Shown in pieces: positions 1 through 10,740 of a DNA stretch of 64,000 nt. Each line of letters begins with the position of its first letter. Position 1 is the first letter of the stretch. Source of the stretch: Monodelphis domestica (taxonomy: Eukaryota; Chordata; Mammalia; Didelphimorphia; Didelphidae). The position numbers were made by a program, and so were the translations under genes. A model generated the notes under the pieces. That model was not told the origin of the DNA, did not search any database, and saw only the letters and a list, made by a program, of their open reading frames with translations. The stretch lies in contig NC_077230.1 in assembly GCF_027887165.1 (NCBI RefSeq), positions 33,121,351-33,185,350 on the forward strand. The letters are read 5' to 3'.

Positions 1-430
1 GCGTCCACAGGTTACCGGATGACCAAGAGCACTCAGTTCTAGCACTAAGGCAAGCACTCAGCTGAACACTGAGGCGGTAAGACTTTCCCACACAACTAAA
101 ACGTCCTCTAGTATATGGGGAAGCCGACAGACAGACCCCAAACTCCAGCAGCCAGACTGATCTGGGGCCGATGGGAGAGAGAGCACGAAAGAGTTCCCAC
201 AGAGATATCACCCAAAAGACGGGGGTTTCAGGAGTCAAAGAAAAGGCTCCTTCCTACCTGAGAAGCCCTGTCGCTCTGTCCTCATGGACGATCCAGGTTA
301 CAGGCGTAGCTTTCAGGAGAGCCAAAAACGTTGGGCACCAAAAATGTTATGGGCATGGAAGGATAACCTTTTTGGGGTTCGGGAAGGATGCCTTTTGCAA
401 GCATGCAATGACTCCAAAACTTAGCTTAAA
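1..430 (-). mobile_element. ERV fragment, class II-like: leader plus end of 5' LTR
   Basis: Read on the minus strand, an LTR end of the form ...cccataaca is followed after a few T residues by TGGTGCCCAACG (about 329-340), one base from the primer-binding site complementary to tRNA-Lys (TGGCGCCCAACG). The sequence beyond it (1-328) would then be the untranslated leader, with a CAGGTAGG splice-donor-like site. The LTR part runs right to the A-rich tract at about 430. This is a broken fossil; no gene was recognised. The Lys-type primer site is usual for class II (betaretrovirus-like) ERVs. The family is inferred from this short motif alone. Confidence 0.4.
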
Positions 431-530
431 AACAAAAAAACAAAAAAAAATTAATTTATAAAGTTATATATAATATATAATATATATAATATATATATAA
501 TATAATATAATATAATATAAAAATTATTAA
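431..530. repeat. A-rich tract and (TA)n/(TATAA)n low-complexity repeat
   Basis: An A-rich run with scattered C is followed by nearly pure TA/TATAA repeats. Confidence 0.9.
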
Positions 531-534
531 GAGT

Positions 535-1506
535 GGCCAGGAGGATAGCAAGCTAGAACAGCAAGGTGGGGAGCAGTTCCCTGGGAGGACAGCATGAAAG
601 GAAAGGCTGTTCCCCTAGATGACATCAGTTCTGGGGATTTGATACATTTTTCACAACAGTTAGTCACTCAGGCATGAGGTGGGGTGATCATACTGGGGTC
701 TGCCTGGGGACATAAAGATTCCTTAGTTTTAGGGGACAAACAGATGTCTGATAGGATCAAGGTGTGGCTTGAAGGTGCATCTTTCTGTCCATCTAGAGGA
801 CAATCAAAGGAAGACAGTCATCTCAGGACCCTAGGTGGGGTCATTGGGTGTTTTTAGTCTCAGGGTCAGGAAAAAACAAGGGAGTTCCCTGATAACAGTT
901 CACCTGGATTATGGGGTACAGTGCCCATGTCAGTGGAATCTGATGAAGCCCAATTTTAGATTTAGCTTCTAGATTGGAGACCCCAAAAGCTTGTCCTTGT
1001 TCCCTGAAGGGAAATGATGACCCTGGGTGAGATAAGCATATGCTAAGGACATTCTCTGTTTTAGGTAGCATCCCCTATTGTATTAGAACCTTTCTCAGAA
1101 AAGTCAGACCTGGGCATGAACCATCCTTTAGTAACTATGGTAAGCAGCCCCCTTCTCTTGCACCCTAGCTTCTAGCTATGATTCTTTTCCCTAGCTTGAT
1201 TATATCTTGTCAGTGTAGTTTGAACACTCCCATTTTCCTTGTAGCCATGGTAATGTCAATCATCTTTCCCTGCCCCTGGATTTCCCAAATGGTATATAAG
1301 TTCCCCAAATTCTTTTGTTCCTCGGAGTTGTCATCTAGTGTTGTGGCGCTCTCTAGGGATAACATCCCCAGAGTCCAGGGTTTGCACCCTGAAAAGGTTG
1401 TGGCGCCGACTCTGAGTAAAGGGTCAAATTGGACTTATCCCTATCCTGATTAAAGACTTGGTTTTTCTGACTATTTAATAGTTCTGTGTTATTTCCAAGT
1501 TAACAC
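535..1506 (+). mobile_element. LTR-like segment (solo LTR, left boundary uncertain)
   Basis: The right half has the order expected of an LTR: a TATA-like GTATATAAG near 1299, a GC-richer R-like stretch, ATTAAA near 1449, and an end in ...aagttaaca near 1506. No matching target duplication was found, and the left end next to the TA repeat is a guess. It may belong to the neighbouring ERV debris. Confidence 0.45.
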
Positions 1507-1509
1507 TAT

Positions 1510-1740
1510 CAAATAAAGTCTAAACTCCTTAGTCAGGGATCCAAGATTTTTCTATGATTTGACTATAACTTACTTTTCCAGTCTTATTTTATACAAATAC
1601 TCTTCAGGTACTTTATATTCCATTCAAACTAAACTACCCAAGCATATTTATTTTCATTTATGTTTTTTTATGTTTCATCCTATTAAATTTGCCCACTGTT
1701 CTAATCTGCCAAAATATTTTGGGTCCTTTTTTCCTCACTA
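1510..1740 (+). repeat. L2 LINE fragment
   Basis: Contains the L2 3'-region phrase 'aaagtctaaactccttag', followed by 'ttccagtcttat', in the order known from mammalian L2. It is old and diverged and has no open frame of note. Confidence 0.5.
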
Positions 1741-1759
1741 ATTATTAGAAATTTCTCTT

Positions 1760-1925
1760 TTGCATCATCTAAAAACTTGTGCCTTTAATCAAGTCATTGA
1801 TAAAAATATTAAATAGCACAGGACCAGCATAGATTCTTGAGGCATTACACTAGAGAGCTTCAATGTAGACACTGAAATAACAAAGTCTAGCCATTTAACC
1901 AGTTCCTAATATAACTGTTAATACT
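1760..1925 (-). repeat. CR1/L3 LINE fragment
   Basis: On the plus strand it reads 'aagtcattgataaaaatatt' followed by an 'agcacaggaccagcatagat' phrase. This is the antisense signature shared by mammalian L3 and avian CR1. Orientation is inferred from the CR1 convention. Confidence 0.6.
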
Positions 1926-1974
1926 TGGAGAACAAGAACTGTCCTGTTTTTGTCTTTGTGTCTGTAGAATTTTT

Positions 1975-2215
1975 AAAGAAGAATAATGGTAACAATGATG
2001 CCAATAGCTTGCATTTACACAGTGCTTTAAGGTTTGCAAAGCACTTTGCAAATATCTTTTTTATCTGCATACTAACTCTGGTTGGTAGAACTATTATTAT
2101 TCCCATTTTTATAGATGAGGAAACTTACACAGACAGAGACTTAGTATCTGTCCAGGGTTACATAGCTAATATGTGTTTGAGAAATGCTTATTTTTGGTTT
2201 AATTCATTGATTAAA
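1975..2215 (+). repeat. MIR/CORE-SINE
   Basis: Shows 'gtgctttaaggtttgcaaag' and then 'atagatgaggaaact', followed by a degraded 'cagggttacatagctaat'. This is the CORE-SINE order used by MIR3/Ther-2-like marsupial SINEs. Confidence 0.8.
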
Positions 2216-2354
2216 ATGATATTTCTTTGAAATGAAAAAAAATTGTGTATACTCATGCATGCAAATATCTCTAGAGGTGCCATTATATGGCAAGATTTGG
2301 AAGATTATGACAGAAACTGCTTTTCTCTTCCCTACCCCACTGCACAAATTAGAT

Positions 2355-2960
2355 AAGAAAGTAGGGCATATTCTTTCTTTCTTTTTAAATAACATTTCCT
2401 CCCAATTATATATAAAAAACAATTTTAAACATTTACAAAAATTTTTTTGAGTTTCAAATTCTCTCCCTCCCTCCTGCACTATCTTCCCTCCTCCCTGAGA
2501 TAGTAAGTAATCTGATATAGATGTTACATGTGCAATCATATAAAATATTTTTTCAGATTCATTTTTTGGAAGAGATGGTAAAACAAAAATAAAGAACATG
2601 AAATATAATGTTTTGGTCTGCATTCACGCGCCATCAGTTCTTTCTCTGGAGGCAGATGGTATTTATCAGCATCAGTCTTTGGGATTGTCTTGAATCACTG
2701 ATATTGCTGAGAATAGCTAGGTCATTCACAGTTGTTCATCATAAACTACTATCATTACTATGTACAATGTTCTTCTGGCTCCGCTCACTTTATTTTGCAT
2801 TAGTTCATGTAAGTTTTTCCAGATTTTTCTGAAATCATCCTGCTTGTCATTTCTAATAGCAAAATGATATTCCATGATATTCGTATAGGGCATATCCTTT
2901 CCTGATTATATCTTTTTCTTCCCGCTAGGTGGCTCCCCTTGGTCCACATTCCTACACAAG
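2355..2960 (-). mobile_element. L1 3' end (C-terminal ORF2 and 3' UTR)
   Basis: Antisense phrases such as 'ccatcagttctttctctgga', 'acaatgttcttctgg' and 'gcattagttcatgtaag' match in order the marsupial L1 3' region seen several times in this window (26.4, 35.6 and 52.7 kb). The copy is 5'-truncated and diverged. Confidence 0.75.
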
Positions 2961-3459
2961 TTCTGTTATATTGGGGCCTAAAATTTTTCTCATTTCCTCA
3001 TTTCTGCATTCTAAGCCACACATGGCTCTCTACTTGAACCGTCCTCGTTTTAGCCAAATTGTGAAATGATCCTGGTTCACATGGATCCTCTTTTTCTGCC
3101 TCTCTTCTTTGTCCTTTTATTTTGGAGCTTATAAGAAATCATTAGTATTTGAAACCATAATATTCTCTCTCACTTTTAGCTTTGAGGTCTCAAACCAAGA
3201 TAAAAATCTGTCTCTAATCTCGAGTCCTATTTTCATTCTTTTTATTCTCAGCTAGTCACTGGTGTCTTCTATTGTCTTCTAGAATGCAAGCCTTACTTAC
3301 AAAGAAGTTTTGGTTAATAATGATTTGTATATGAAACAAAATCAGGAAATAAGGATAATTTAAAAAGATAATTAACAATCATGTAGAAAATATCTTCCAG
3401 TGACAGTCAAAAGGGAGGGGGTGAAACCCTTGTTGTCTTTTGCTAATTGCCCAAGAAGT
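2961..3459. other. Unannotated interval
   Basis: AT-rich sequence with no recognised repeat and no convincing exon. Confidence 0.5.
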
Positions 3460-3568
3460 GACCTCTCTCTCTCTCTCTCTCTCACTCCCTCTCTTCCTCT
3501 TCCTCTCTCTCTCTCTGCCTCTGTATCACTCTCTCTCCCTCTTTCCTCTCTCTCTCTCTCTCTCTCTG
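3460..3568. repeat. (CT)n microsatellite
   Basis: Long pyrimidine tract of CT repeats with interruptions. The serine/leucine-rich open frames across it are artefacts of the repeat. A short (TA)n with a T run follows at about 3,618-3,641. Confidence 0.95.
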
Positions 3569-3641
3569 CAAATATTCTTATGCTACTATTATTTGCTCAC
3601 CTCTCCTGTTGTCAACAGTATATATATATATTTTTTTTTAA

Positions 3642-5702
3642 TTCCTTGCTTAGTGGGCACCCTACCACCACACAGCTTAGAGCTTACTATAGCTTCAATT
3701 CCTCCCAGTACTGGAAGGAACATTCTGTCTATAACAATTCCCCAAATTCAAAGTTAAATTTGAAAAATTTTCCCCTGCCCACAGAAAATATCTGAATACC
3801 TGATTACACAGAGTATGAGAAATTATAAATGAGTATTACACATAGGGCATAGAGAGGCAGATAGTTGGCATGATAAGCTGCAGTACATAATCAATGAGGA
3901 ACTCTGAAAAAAAGGAGAAAAATGTGGTAGAAAGGAAAGAAGGGCTGGTTATGTGGAAAGATAGGGATGACAAGCAAACAGACAGAGTGCTTCACTGGGG
4001 GCCTTGGTGATGTCATGAACCTGTTGGTTGGACCCCCTGTGACAACTTGCAGGAGAACATGGCCCAGAGTGCCACAGGATGAACAAGGATGGATGTGCTG
4101 TGATCTGCTTTGCTGGAGGACACTTTCAAAATCTAGGAGATAATCCATTTAAGTATGTGAGTAGACAGGCAAACCATGCCAAATGTCATTAATTGTTTAA
4201 TATGAAAATATTGTTAGATAAAATGCTAGTTGAATAGTGTTAAAAAATGCCTTCTGGGTTCCCAAACAATATCAAGGCAGGGTTTCATTTTTTTTTATAT
4301 TAGGATTTGGTTTTAACATATTGGGAATGTTTGTGAAACTCTACTAGTTGGAGGGGGCAAGTAATTTTACATATAAACTGAAAAATATTAATACAAAGTC
4401 ATCATAAAAATGTAATTTATGGTGAACGTTGTATGGGTTGAATGGCTGAATGACTCAGGAGAGCAATATTGGGATTCCCTGAACATCAATTCTAGAGCTG
4501 CTCTGGCTAGGATCAAGAGGACAGGCATGGGGACTTGTGATAATTATATCAGCAGCAAGAAGGTATGAGGTGTCAAATTCAGAGACTAACATCTTAACAG
4601 AGGGGCAACATAAAAGAGGAAGGGGAGACAGACTGAAAATGTCTCCGATATCACTGCTTTTTACCAGGGATGATAGTAGACAAAAGCAAATGAAGGCAGG
4701 CTACAAGCCTTGCTCAAGATCTGTACAAGTCAGGTTTGGAGGGAAAATACTGCTTAAATGTGGAACAAATAAACTAATTGCTCTATTGTCTGTCTTACAT
4801 TGCTATGTTGGGAAGAAAATAAAAGAATAATTGTGGAAGCATTTTGTAAACTGCAAATTGCAATACAAATTTAAGAGGTGATGAAATAATCTAACCCCAA
4901 ACCATGAGAGCTTCTCAGTTAGAAATATTGCCCTTTAAAAACTGAATTTTGACTTTTTTTCCTTTGAAATTCTTGTAGATACAGTAGGTGGTTTTAGGAG
5001 TGGAAGCCTTTTGACATCATAAAGCAATTCAATTACAATACAAATAAACCTTCAGGCAGCCATCCACCGGCATTTGCTACCTGTGAACATGACTGACAAT
5101 ATGCATTGCCTCTCTAGCTTTCATAAATGGAAAGAGATTTGTCATTTGCACTGATAAAAACTAAAACATAAATTTTCATGTATTATTCAAAGGAAAAACT
5201 AGCTGAAAGAAATAAGATTTGTGACATCAATCTGGCTAAAATTTGTAGTGAGAAGCAGTGTTTAGGTTTTTCAAAATTGAGGAAAGACTATCTAATGTGA
5301 ATTAATTTCTCAGTCAGTCTCTTAAACCAAGTATATTCCTTTGAAGCCTCCTATTATTGAGTGATTAACTAGACTTCAACATGGCTCTGATTAACATAAT
5401 TTAGTTAAACTGATTTTCTAATGTCAGTTCTGCAGGGCATAATATACCTTCTTAACTTTAAAGATTGCTTCAGGAAATATATTCTTCATTTACCACTCAT
5501 ATTAAGAAGAGATGAATTCTAAAGGGTTTCTTCACAAGATGACATCCTAGTCTCTAACCTACAAGACAGAGAATTTGACTGAAAAATATTTTTGAAAGAT
5601 CAAAAAGTAAATATTGAAGAACTAATAGGTCATAATTGACACATTATAAAACAAGTCCTCCTCACTAGCCTTGAAAAATACCATTTAAAGAACATGACTT
5701 AA
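3642..5702. other. Unannotated interval with at most a SINE remnant
   Basis: No gene recognised. Around 4,800-4,885 the phrase 'gcattttgtaaactgcaaat' resembles the end of a MIR-type SINE, but it is too short to call alone. The small open frames (for example at 3,891-4,148 and 4,537-4,830) show no domain, no codon signal and no plausible gene context. Confidence 0.4.
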
Positions 5703-5891
5703 TTTTTTTTTTTAACCCTTACCTTCCATCTTGGAATCAATACTGTGTATTGGTTCATAAGGGCTAGGCAATGGGGGTCAAGTGACTTGCCCAGAGTCAC
5801 ACAGCTGGAAAATGTCTGAGGCCACATTTGAACCTAGGACTTCCCATCTCTAGGCCTGGCTCTCAATCCACTGAGCTACCCAGGTGCCCCA
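5703..5891 (-). repeat. tRNA-derived SINE with RTE-type tail (WALLSI/MAR1-like)
   Basis: On the plus strand it starts with a T run and 'aacccttaccttccatcttg', passes 'gtcacacagctgg' and ends at 'gagctacccaggtgcccc'. This is the full antisense of the common marsupial SINE whose sense form begins 'ggggcagctgggtggc' and ends in the RTE-like 'attgattctaag' tail plus poly-A. Confidence 0.85.
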
Positions 5892-5989
5892 CTTAAATTT
5901 TTTAAAAAGCTAACATATTGCTCAGCGTAATGTAACATTAACGTAAGTTATTTGAACAATCTTTTTTTGTTAAATATGTCTTTTTGTAG

Positions 5990-6640
5990 GATACCTTGTT
6001 TCAAAATACTTCATTTGTAAATTATTATATAATTGAAAATTTGAAAGAATTAGAAAATTATATTTAAAATGCTAAACATTTAAGTTAATTAACATGAAAT
6101 AGAGATCTAAAACAACAGAGTTTTAAATAAGAAATTGAACTAACAAGGAACTTCCATGGGGATATAAAGTTCTAGTCTAAAAAGACTTTTAAGATTTATC
6201 AGACTTTTAAAGAATAATTAATACCTCTATACTATAAAATTATTTTCTTAAAAATTAAGAATAATGGGGTAGCTGGGTGGCTTGGTGAATAGAAAACCAG
6301 GCCTGGAGATTGGAGGACCTGGATTTAAACCTGGCCTCAGACACTTCCTAGCTACATGACCCTGGGCAAGTCACTTAATTCCCATTGCCTAGCCCACACA
6401 CACATTCTTCCACCTTAGAACCAATACATAGTATTGATTCTAAAATGGAAGGTAAGGTTTTTGGGGAAAAAAATTGAGAATGAAAACATATTATCAACCC
6501 TCTTCTTAGATACAGAATCTTAATACCTAAACCAGGAAAATATAGACACTAAAGACAAATATACAAATAAACAAGTATTACTAATAAATATTAATTCAAT
6601 ATTCAAATAAAATCCTAACAAAAAAGATTTTAGTAATCAG
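5990..6640 (+). mobile_element. L1 ORF2 fragment, split by a SINE
   Basis: Before the SINE it reads 'agaaattgaactaacaagg' and 'ttttaaagaataattaatac'. After it come 'cttaatacctaaaccagga' and 'aataaaatcctaacaaaaaa'. These are consecutive pieces of the ORF2 stretch that leads into the reverse transcriptase in L1. The copy is old, with several indels. The left edge is approximate. Confidence 0.6.
6263..6469 (+). repeat. tRNA-RTE SINE with target-site duplication
   Basis: Runs from 'tggggtagctgggtggc' through 'tgaccctgggcaagtcac' to 'agtattgattctaaaatgga' and an A-rich end. It is flanked by a 12-bp repeat with one mismatch (AAAATTAAGAAT at 6,251-6,262 and AAAATTGAGAAT at 6,470-6,481), so it inserted into the older L1 by the L1/RTE target-primed route. 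Confidence 0.85.
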
Positions 6641-7111
6641 TTATTATTGGTTTTGGGTGGGCAGTAAGATGAGGAGTGGTCTGGATTTTGTATTTCATCA
6701 GTATTTACTCCTAGATAAAGGAGCTCTCTCAATGGGGAAAAAATAGACAATTTGGGGGGAAAATTAGTGACCAGGGGCAGTTGCCAGCAATACCACTTGC
6801 CACTGCTGAGAGAAGTCAAGGAATCTTTCCTTCTGCTCCACCATTATTGCCTCATTTCCTAGTTCCCAGTAGGCACCAAATACCCATTGACAGCTGGACA
6901 CTTCCTCTTCTGGGATAGAGGTATCCCAGAATCACTTTGATACTTGGATCTTCCATCCACTTTGGCAAGGATTATCTGGCCTGCCATCACCCCCCAAGTT
7001 CTTCAGAGTCTTGCCATCTGTTTCATTATTCCCCCCCCCCCCCCATGAACTGGCTGTGAATGGGAACCCTCCTTTATGTTTTTTCTCCCTCACTTAGAAA
7101 GTGAGCACCTT
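6641..7111. other. Unannotated interval with a C run
   Basis: No recognised repeat. A run of about 14 C residues lies near 7,030-7,044. Confidence 0.5.
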
Positions 7112-7128
7112 AAGATTAGTATCTCTAG

Positions 7129-7713
7129 GAAGAACTGTGGAAGTTGTAACAGTTAAAATTAGTTTCTCTGCCAAAGGTATTGTATTTTTATGAAGTTTAT
7201 TAAAGATTAAGAAATAAAGAAAATACAAAATAAGAAAAGCAGTGTCTAGGAGGGCTGAAAAGCCCATTCAATTTCACTTACTACATCTTGAGAGACACGT
7301 GTGCTTAGAAGAGCAAGCAGGGAGAGGGAGCCCAAGTAGGCGTCAGTTTAAATACAAATTGTGTTCTCGGGAGGACTCAGGGAGATTATAGGGCATTCTG
7401 GGAACTACCAAGGACTTCTGGGAATTGAAGTCTGGGGTTCAAATCTCCATTTTACAAAGTAGAAATTCAAAAGCAAAACCTAGGACATCACTTATCACAT
7501 GTATATAAGAGTGTGATATTTGGGATTTAGACCTTCAAAAAAATAGCTCGAGAGCAAAAATCAATAATATGGAAATAGGCATCAAGTGACAACATTTCTA
7601 CAACCCAGTGGAATCACTTGTCAGCTCTGGGAGGGGAGAGGGAAGAAGGAAGGGAAAGAAAATGAATCATGTAAACATGGAAAAATATTTTAAAATAAAT
7701 AATTTTTTGAAAA
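7129..7713 (+). mobile_element. 5'-truncated L1 3' end with a 17-bp target duplication
   Basis: Pieces either side of the nested LTR read 'gaagaactgtggaagt' and 'agaaattcaaaagcaaaacc', then 'cccagtggaatcac', 'gaatcatgtaaacatgg' and an A-rich end; this is the marsupial L1 3' UTR. AAGATTAGTATCTCTAG stands at 7,112-7,128 and again at 7,714-7,730, exact over 17 bp, marking a target-primed insertion. The top-strand break after ...CCTT agrees with an L1 endonuclease site. Confidence 0.9.
7145..7456 (-). mobile_element. Solo LTR, family B-related, inside the L1
   Basis: Starts TGTAACAGTTAAAATT and ends TTTTACA on the plus strand. It shares with the LTRs at 37.1 and 40.4 kb the opening, the 'gtttattaaag' polyadenylation region and the overall order. 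An exact AAGT repeat flanks it (7,141-7,144 and 7,457-7,460). The 4-bp duplication fits a class I ERV. It is younger than the L1 it sits in. Confidence 0.85.
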
Positions 7714-7730
7714 AAGATTAGTATCTCTAG

Positions 7731-8574
7731 CTTATTGTTATACCTATTATATAAATAGTTGTATACTTTCCCTTCTTAGTCAAATCTTTGGATTCTAGGT
7801 GGACTTTTTGTGCTCAGTTAAGGGCAGATACCTTTAACCTACAATGGAAAAACATTGTCGCTTTAGCCATGTCAGCCTTAAGCAGAGGTTAGCCCTGGAC
7901 AACTGGCTGGCCTCCTGACAAATTCAGAACTGATTTCTGATTCTCTCTCCTCTCTTTGGAGAGCTCCCTGATCTCCAATTCAGCCAAAGCATGAATTCTT
8001 GGTTTCCTGTCCATTATCTGAAGATATCACTGGCCTTTTCTTTATTTTAGTGACCACTGACCTGGCCTCTTATCCACGTTCTAAATATCCCCTTTACTTC
8101 CTTCCAGACACTAGTTAGATTGGGAGACACCCATTGCAGCATCTAGAATGAGGACTACTTGGGAATTTTTTCAAAAGGAAGAAATTTGATCATATTTTCT
8201 TACCCATTTCATTTCTTTAATTTGGCAGCAAATTCCTCTCCGAATGAATGACTCTGTGGCAATCCAGAGGTCTCTAGAGTGGGGAAAAAGAAACTCCCAA
8301 GGCTTATGTTTCTAAAGGAGATTTATTAGAAGATATTCTCAACAGCCAGCTAGAGGTAGTATTTCCAATTTGCAACTTGAAATATGTTTTCTGTATTGGG
8401 GCAATGGAAGACAGAATCCCTGATTGCAGTATTGTGCTAGTTCCAAATATGACTTCCCTGCTTTCCCTTTTTCTATAGGAAAAGTTCCTTGTCACACATG
8501 TCTTAGAGATATTTCTTCCTTTTCAAGTGTTCCAAATAGTGACTGTTGGGCAACAAAATGTTATTAGGATGGGG
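7731..8574. other. Unannotated interval
   Basis: No family recognised. A stretch near 8,270-8,340 with 'ctaaaggagatttattagaag' could be part of a minus-strand LTR, but no ends or duplications could be found. Confidence 0.4.
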
Positions 8575-8641
8575 ACAGCTGGCCTTGGGATCAATATATA
8601 GTATTGATTCTAACATGGAAAGTAAGGTTTTTTTTTTTATG
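8575..8641 (+). repeat. Internally deleted tRNA-RTE SINE
   Basis: The head 'ggggacagctgg' is joined almost directly to the tail 'tagtattgattctaacatgg' and a T run, without the usual ~130 bp of body between them. The deletion may have arisen before or after insertion. Confidence 0.55.
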
Positions 8642-9229
8642 TTATTAGGTAACTGCTTCCAGATCTACACTTTGGGACCTTATTTCTAGTACCTAGTTGG
8701 AGATAAGAGAATGGGAATGGATGTTCCTTGATTTACTTGAGTTAAGCTAAGCAGGAGGACTTGGTGGGCCTTTTCTATGATGACAGGTACTAGGAGACTA
8801 TGTGTTCCAAGAAGGATATTTTAAGGTTATTATAAAAAGAGGAAGAAGATCTTTCACTCTAGTTTTATAGAGAAAAGCAAAAAATAAGGGACAATTAATA
8901 CTTAAAGGGTAGATAGTAATTATCTGGAAAGTTGTAAGTGAAGTCCTTGGGTTATATTCTCAAGAGATCAAAGGCCTCATAAAAATACTTAAAGAGTACC
9001 CCCCCCCATCTCCACAGTAGTCTACATGTGAAACACCTCAGATTTCATAGAAGAGGGACATTAAATTCTCATACCCAAAGATCCTAACGTGGTCTTATGG
9101 CTATGCATAAATGTGTATAATAAGCATTCTTTTCTTCTGTGGTGTAGCATTCCAAGCATATTCACATCTATGAAATATAAATAACAGTATGGCTACTGTG
9201 TCTCCAAGCATAAGGTTATACCAATGAGG
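8642..9229. other. Unannotated interval
   Basis: No recognised repeat or gene. A run of nine C residues lies near 9,000. Confidence 0.4.
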
Positions 9230-9768
9230 TTTGTGAATGTAACCTTGACCTGGCCATGTGGCCCTTGCCTAGGACAAACCCATTAATATGATCGGAGTCA
9301 ATTCCCCAAAGGTGTTCCCTCTACCTTGCCACCCAATCTTAATTGTCCATGCTCTGTGATGTGATTACTATGTGATTGGAAACACCTCCTTGCTTCCTCA
9401 ACAAAAAAGCAAAGGCAACTCTTTTGAACTTCCTCTTGGACTTCTTGGCGCTCCACTCAGCTCCTTAATCCTATCTTCCTCTTTCTCTCTCCTTTCTGAA
9501 TCTCTTCCTCCAAGAGGCGACAGCCCCTGTCGGCTTACATTCTCTACCTTAATCTTCTCCTCTACCTCGTATTCCACTGATCCTCATATTTTCCTCCCAA
9601 GGGGAAAATCATAGGGGTTGCCTGCCCTATTCAAACACTGACTTGTCTGTGTCTGTCATTCTTCACCCTGGTTCCTCGATTCCTACTTCTCCTCGGGTCC
9701 CTACCACAAAGGTGAACCCCCTTTTCTGTGTGGCTCCTGCCACATGGGGAAACCCCACATGTGGCAAA
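9230..9768 (+). mobile_element. LTR-like segment, R/U5 type
   Basis: A pyrimidine-rich stretch leads to 'ctgtcattcttcaccctgg', 'cgggtccctaccacaaaggt' and an end 'catgtggcaaaca', resembling the R-U5 part of class I LTRs. No target duplication was found and the left border is not fixed. The open frame at 9,372-9,614 is S/L-rich and not gene-like. Confidence 0.35.
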
Positions 9769-9819
9769 CAATATTGACTCATTTTGACAGAATGAAGAAG
9801 GTAAGCACTTGCAATCATA

Positions 9820-9947
9820 GAATTCCAAGAGTCAAAGACATGACACTATTGCAGAAGTCACAAAATTTGTAGGCTCTATAGACCACACTATCACAGTGCT
9901 TCATACATCATAGGCACAAAATAAATGATTATTCTTGTTGATTTGTC
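9820..9947 (+). repeat. L2 3' tail
   Basis: Ends in 'cataggcacaaaataaatga' and 'ttcttgttgattt', the recognisable L2 terminus (consensus-like 'cacatagtaggtgcttaataaatg...ttgttgatt'). Confidence 0.65.
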
Positions 9948-9962
9948 TGGTAAAGGACAGAT

Positions 9963-10260
9963 TTTTTAATTTTAAAAATGTATTTGATTACTTAATTTAG
10001 AATATTTTTCCATGGTTACATGATTCATGTTCTTTCCCTCCTCTCCCCCTGTAGCCAACACACAGTTCTACTTGTGTTATTGATCAAGACCTATTTCAAT
10101 ATTATTGATAATTGCACTAGGGTGACTGTTTAGAGTCTATATCCCCAATCATATCTCCCCAACACATGTGATCAAGTGGTTATATTTCTTCTGTGTTTCT
10201 ACTCCCACAGTTCTTCCTCTGAATATGGATAGTGCTCTTATAAGTCGCTCAGAATTGTAA
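9963..10260 (-). mobile_element. L1 3' UTR fragment
   Basis: Antisense order 'tccatggttacatgattcat', 'gcactagggtgactgttt', 'tctactcccacagttcttcc' matches the same region of the L1 3' ends at 35.6 and 52.7 kb. Short, 5'-truncated copy. Confidence 0.8.
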
Positions 10261-10740
10261 AGGAAAGATTTTTGACCTCTTACTCTAACTCACCACACTC
10301 TAAGATTTTGATCTTTTGATTAATTCTCTGGTATCTTTCATTTATTTCACTTGGCCTACCTAGTCAGGCTTTTGATAAGTAAAAATCACATAAGTATGAC
10401 TTTGAATGTATAGTCAATAAAAAAAAGGAAACAATGAGCTTGCAGATAAACCTTTCTTTGGGGATGATTGTTTCTTCCTATGGAAAGCCTGGGCACATCC
10501 ACTGACAACCTTGAGAAGATTGGAGGACCTTTATTAGGTCAGACTGAGTAATAGTCAATTGAAGTTGAAGACATTTTAAATATACTTTATTGAAGATGAA
10601 TTGATTTCCCTGAGTGAGGATTCAGTATGAATTGGTTGGTTTGGATAGAGTCACTTCTTTGTGGTAGGCCTACAAAAGAAAGTCTTCTTTGCAGACTCAG
10701 GCAAATATTCAATAACCAGTTCTGTGGCTTAAAAAAAAGA
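10261..10740. other. Unannotated interval
   Basis: No recognised repeat or gene. Confidence 0.4.

Noticed and set aside
3400-3795. Serine/leucine-rich frames of 131 and 105 codons
   Set aside because: Produced by the (CT)n microsatellite.
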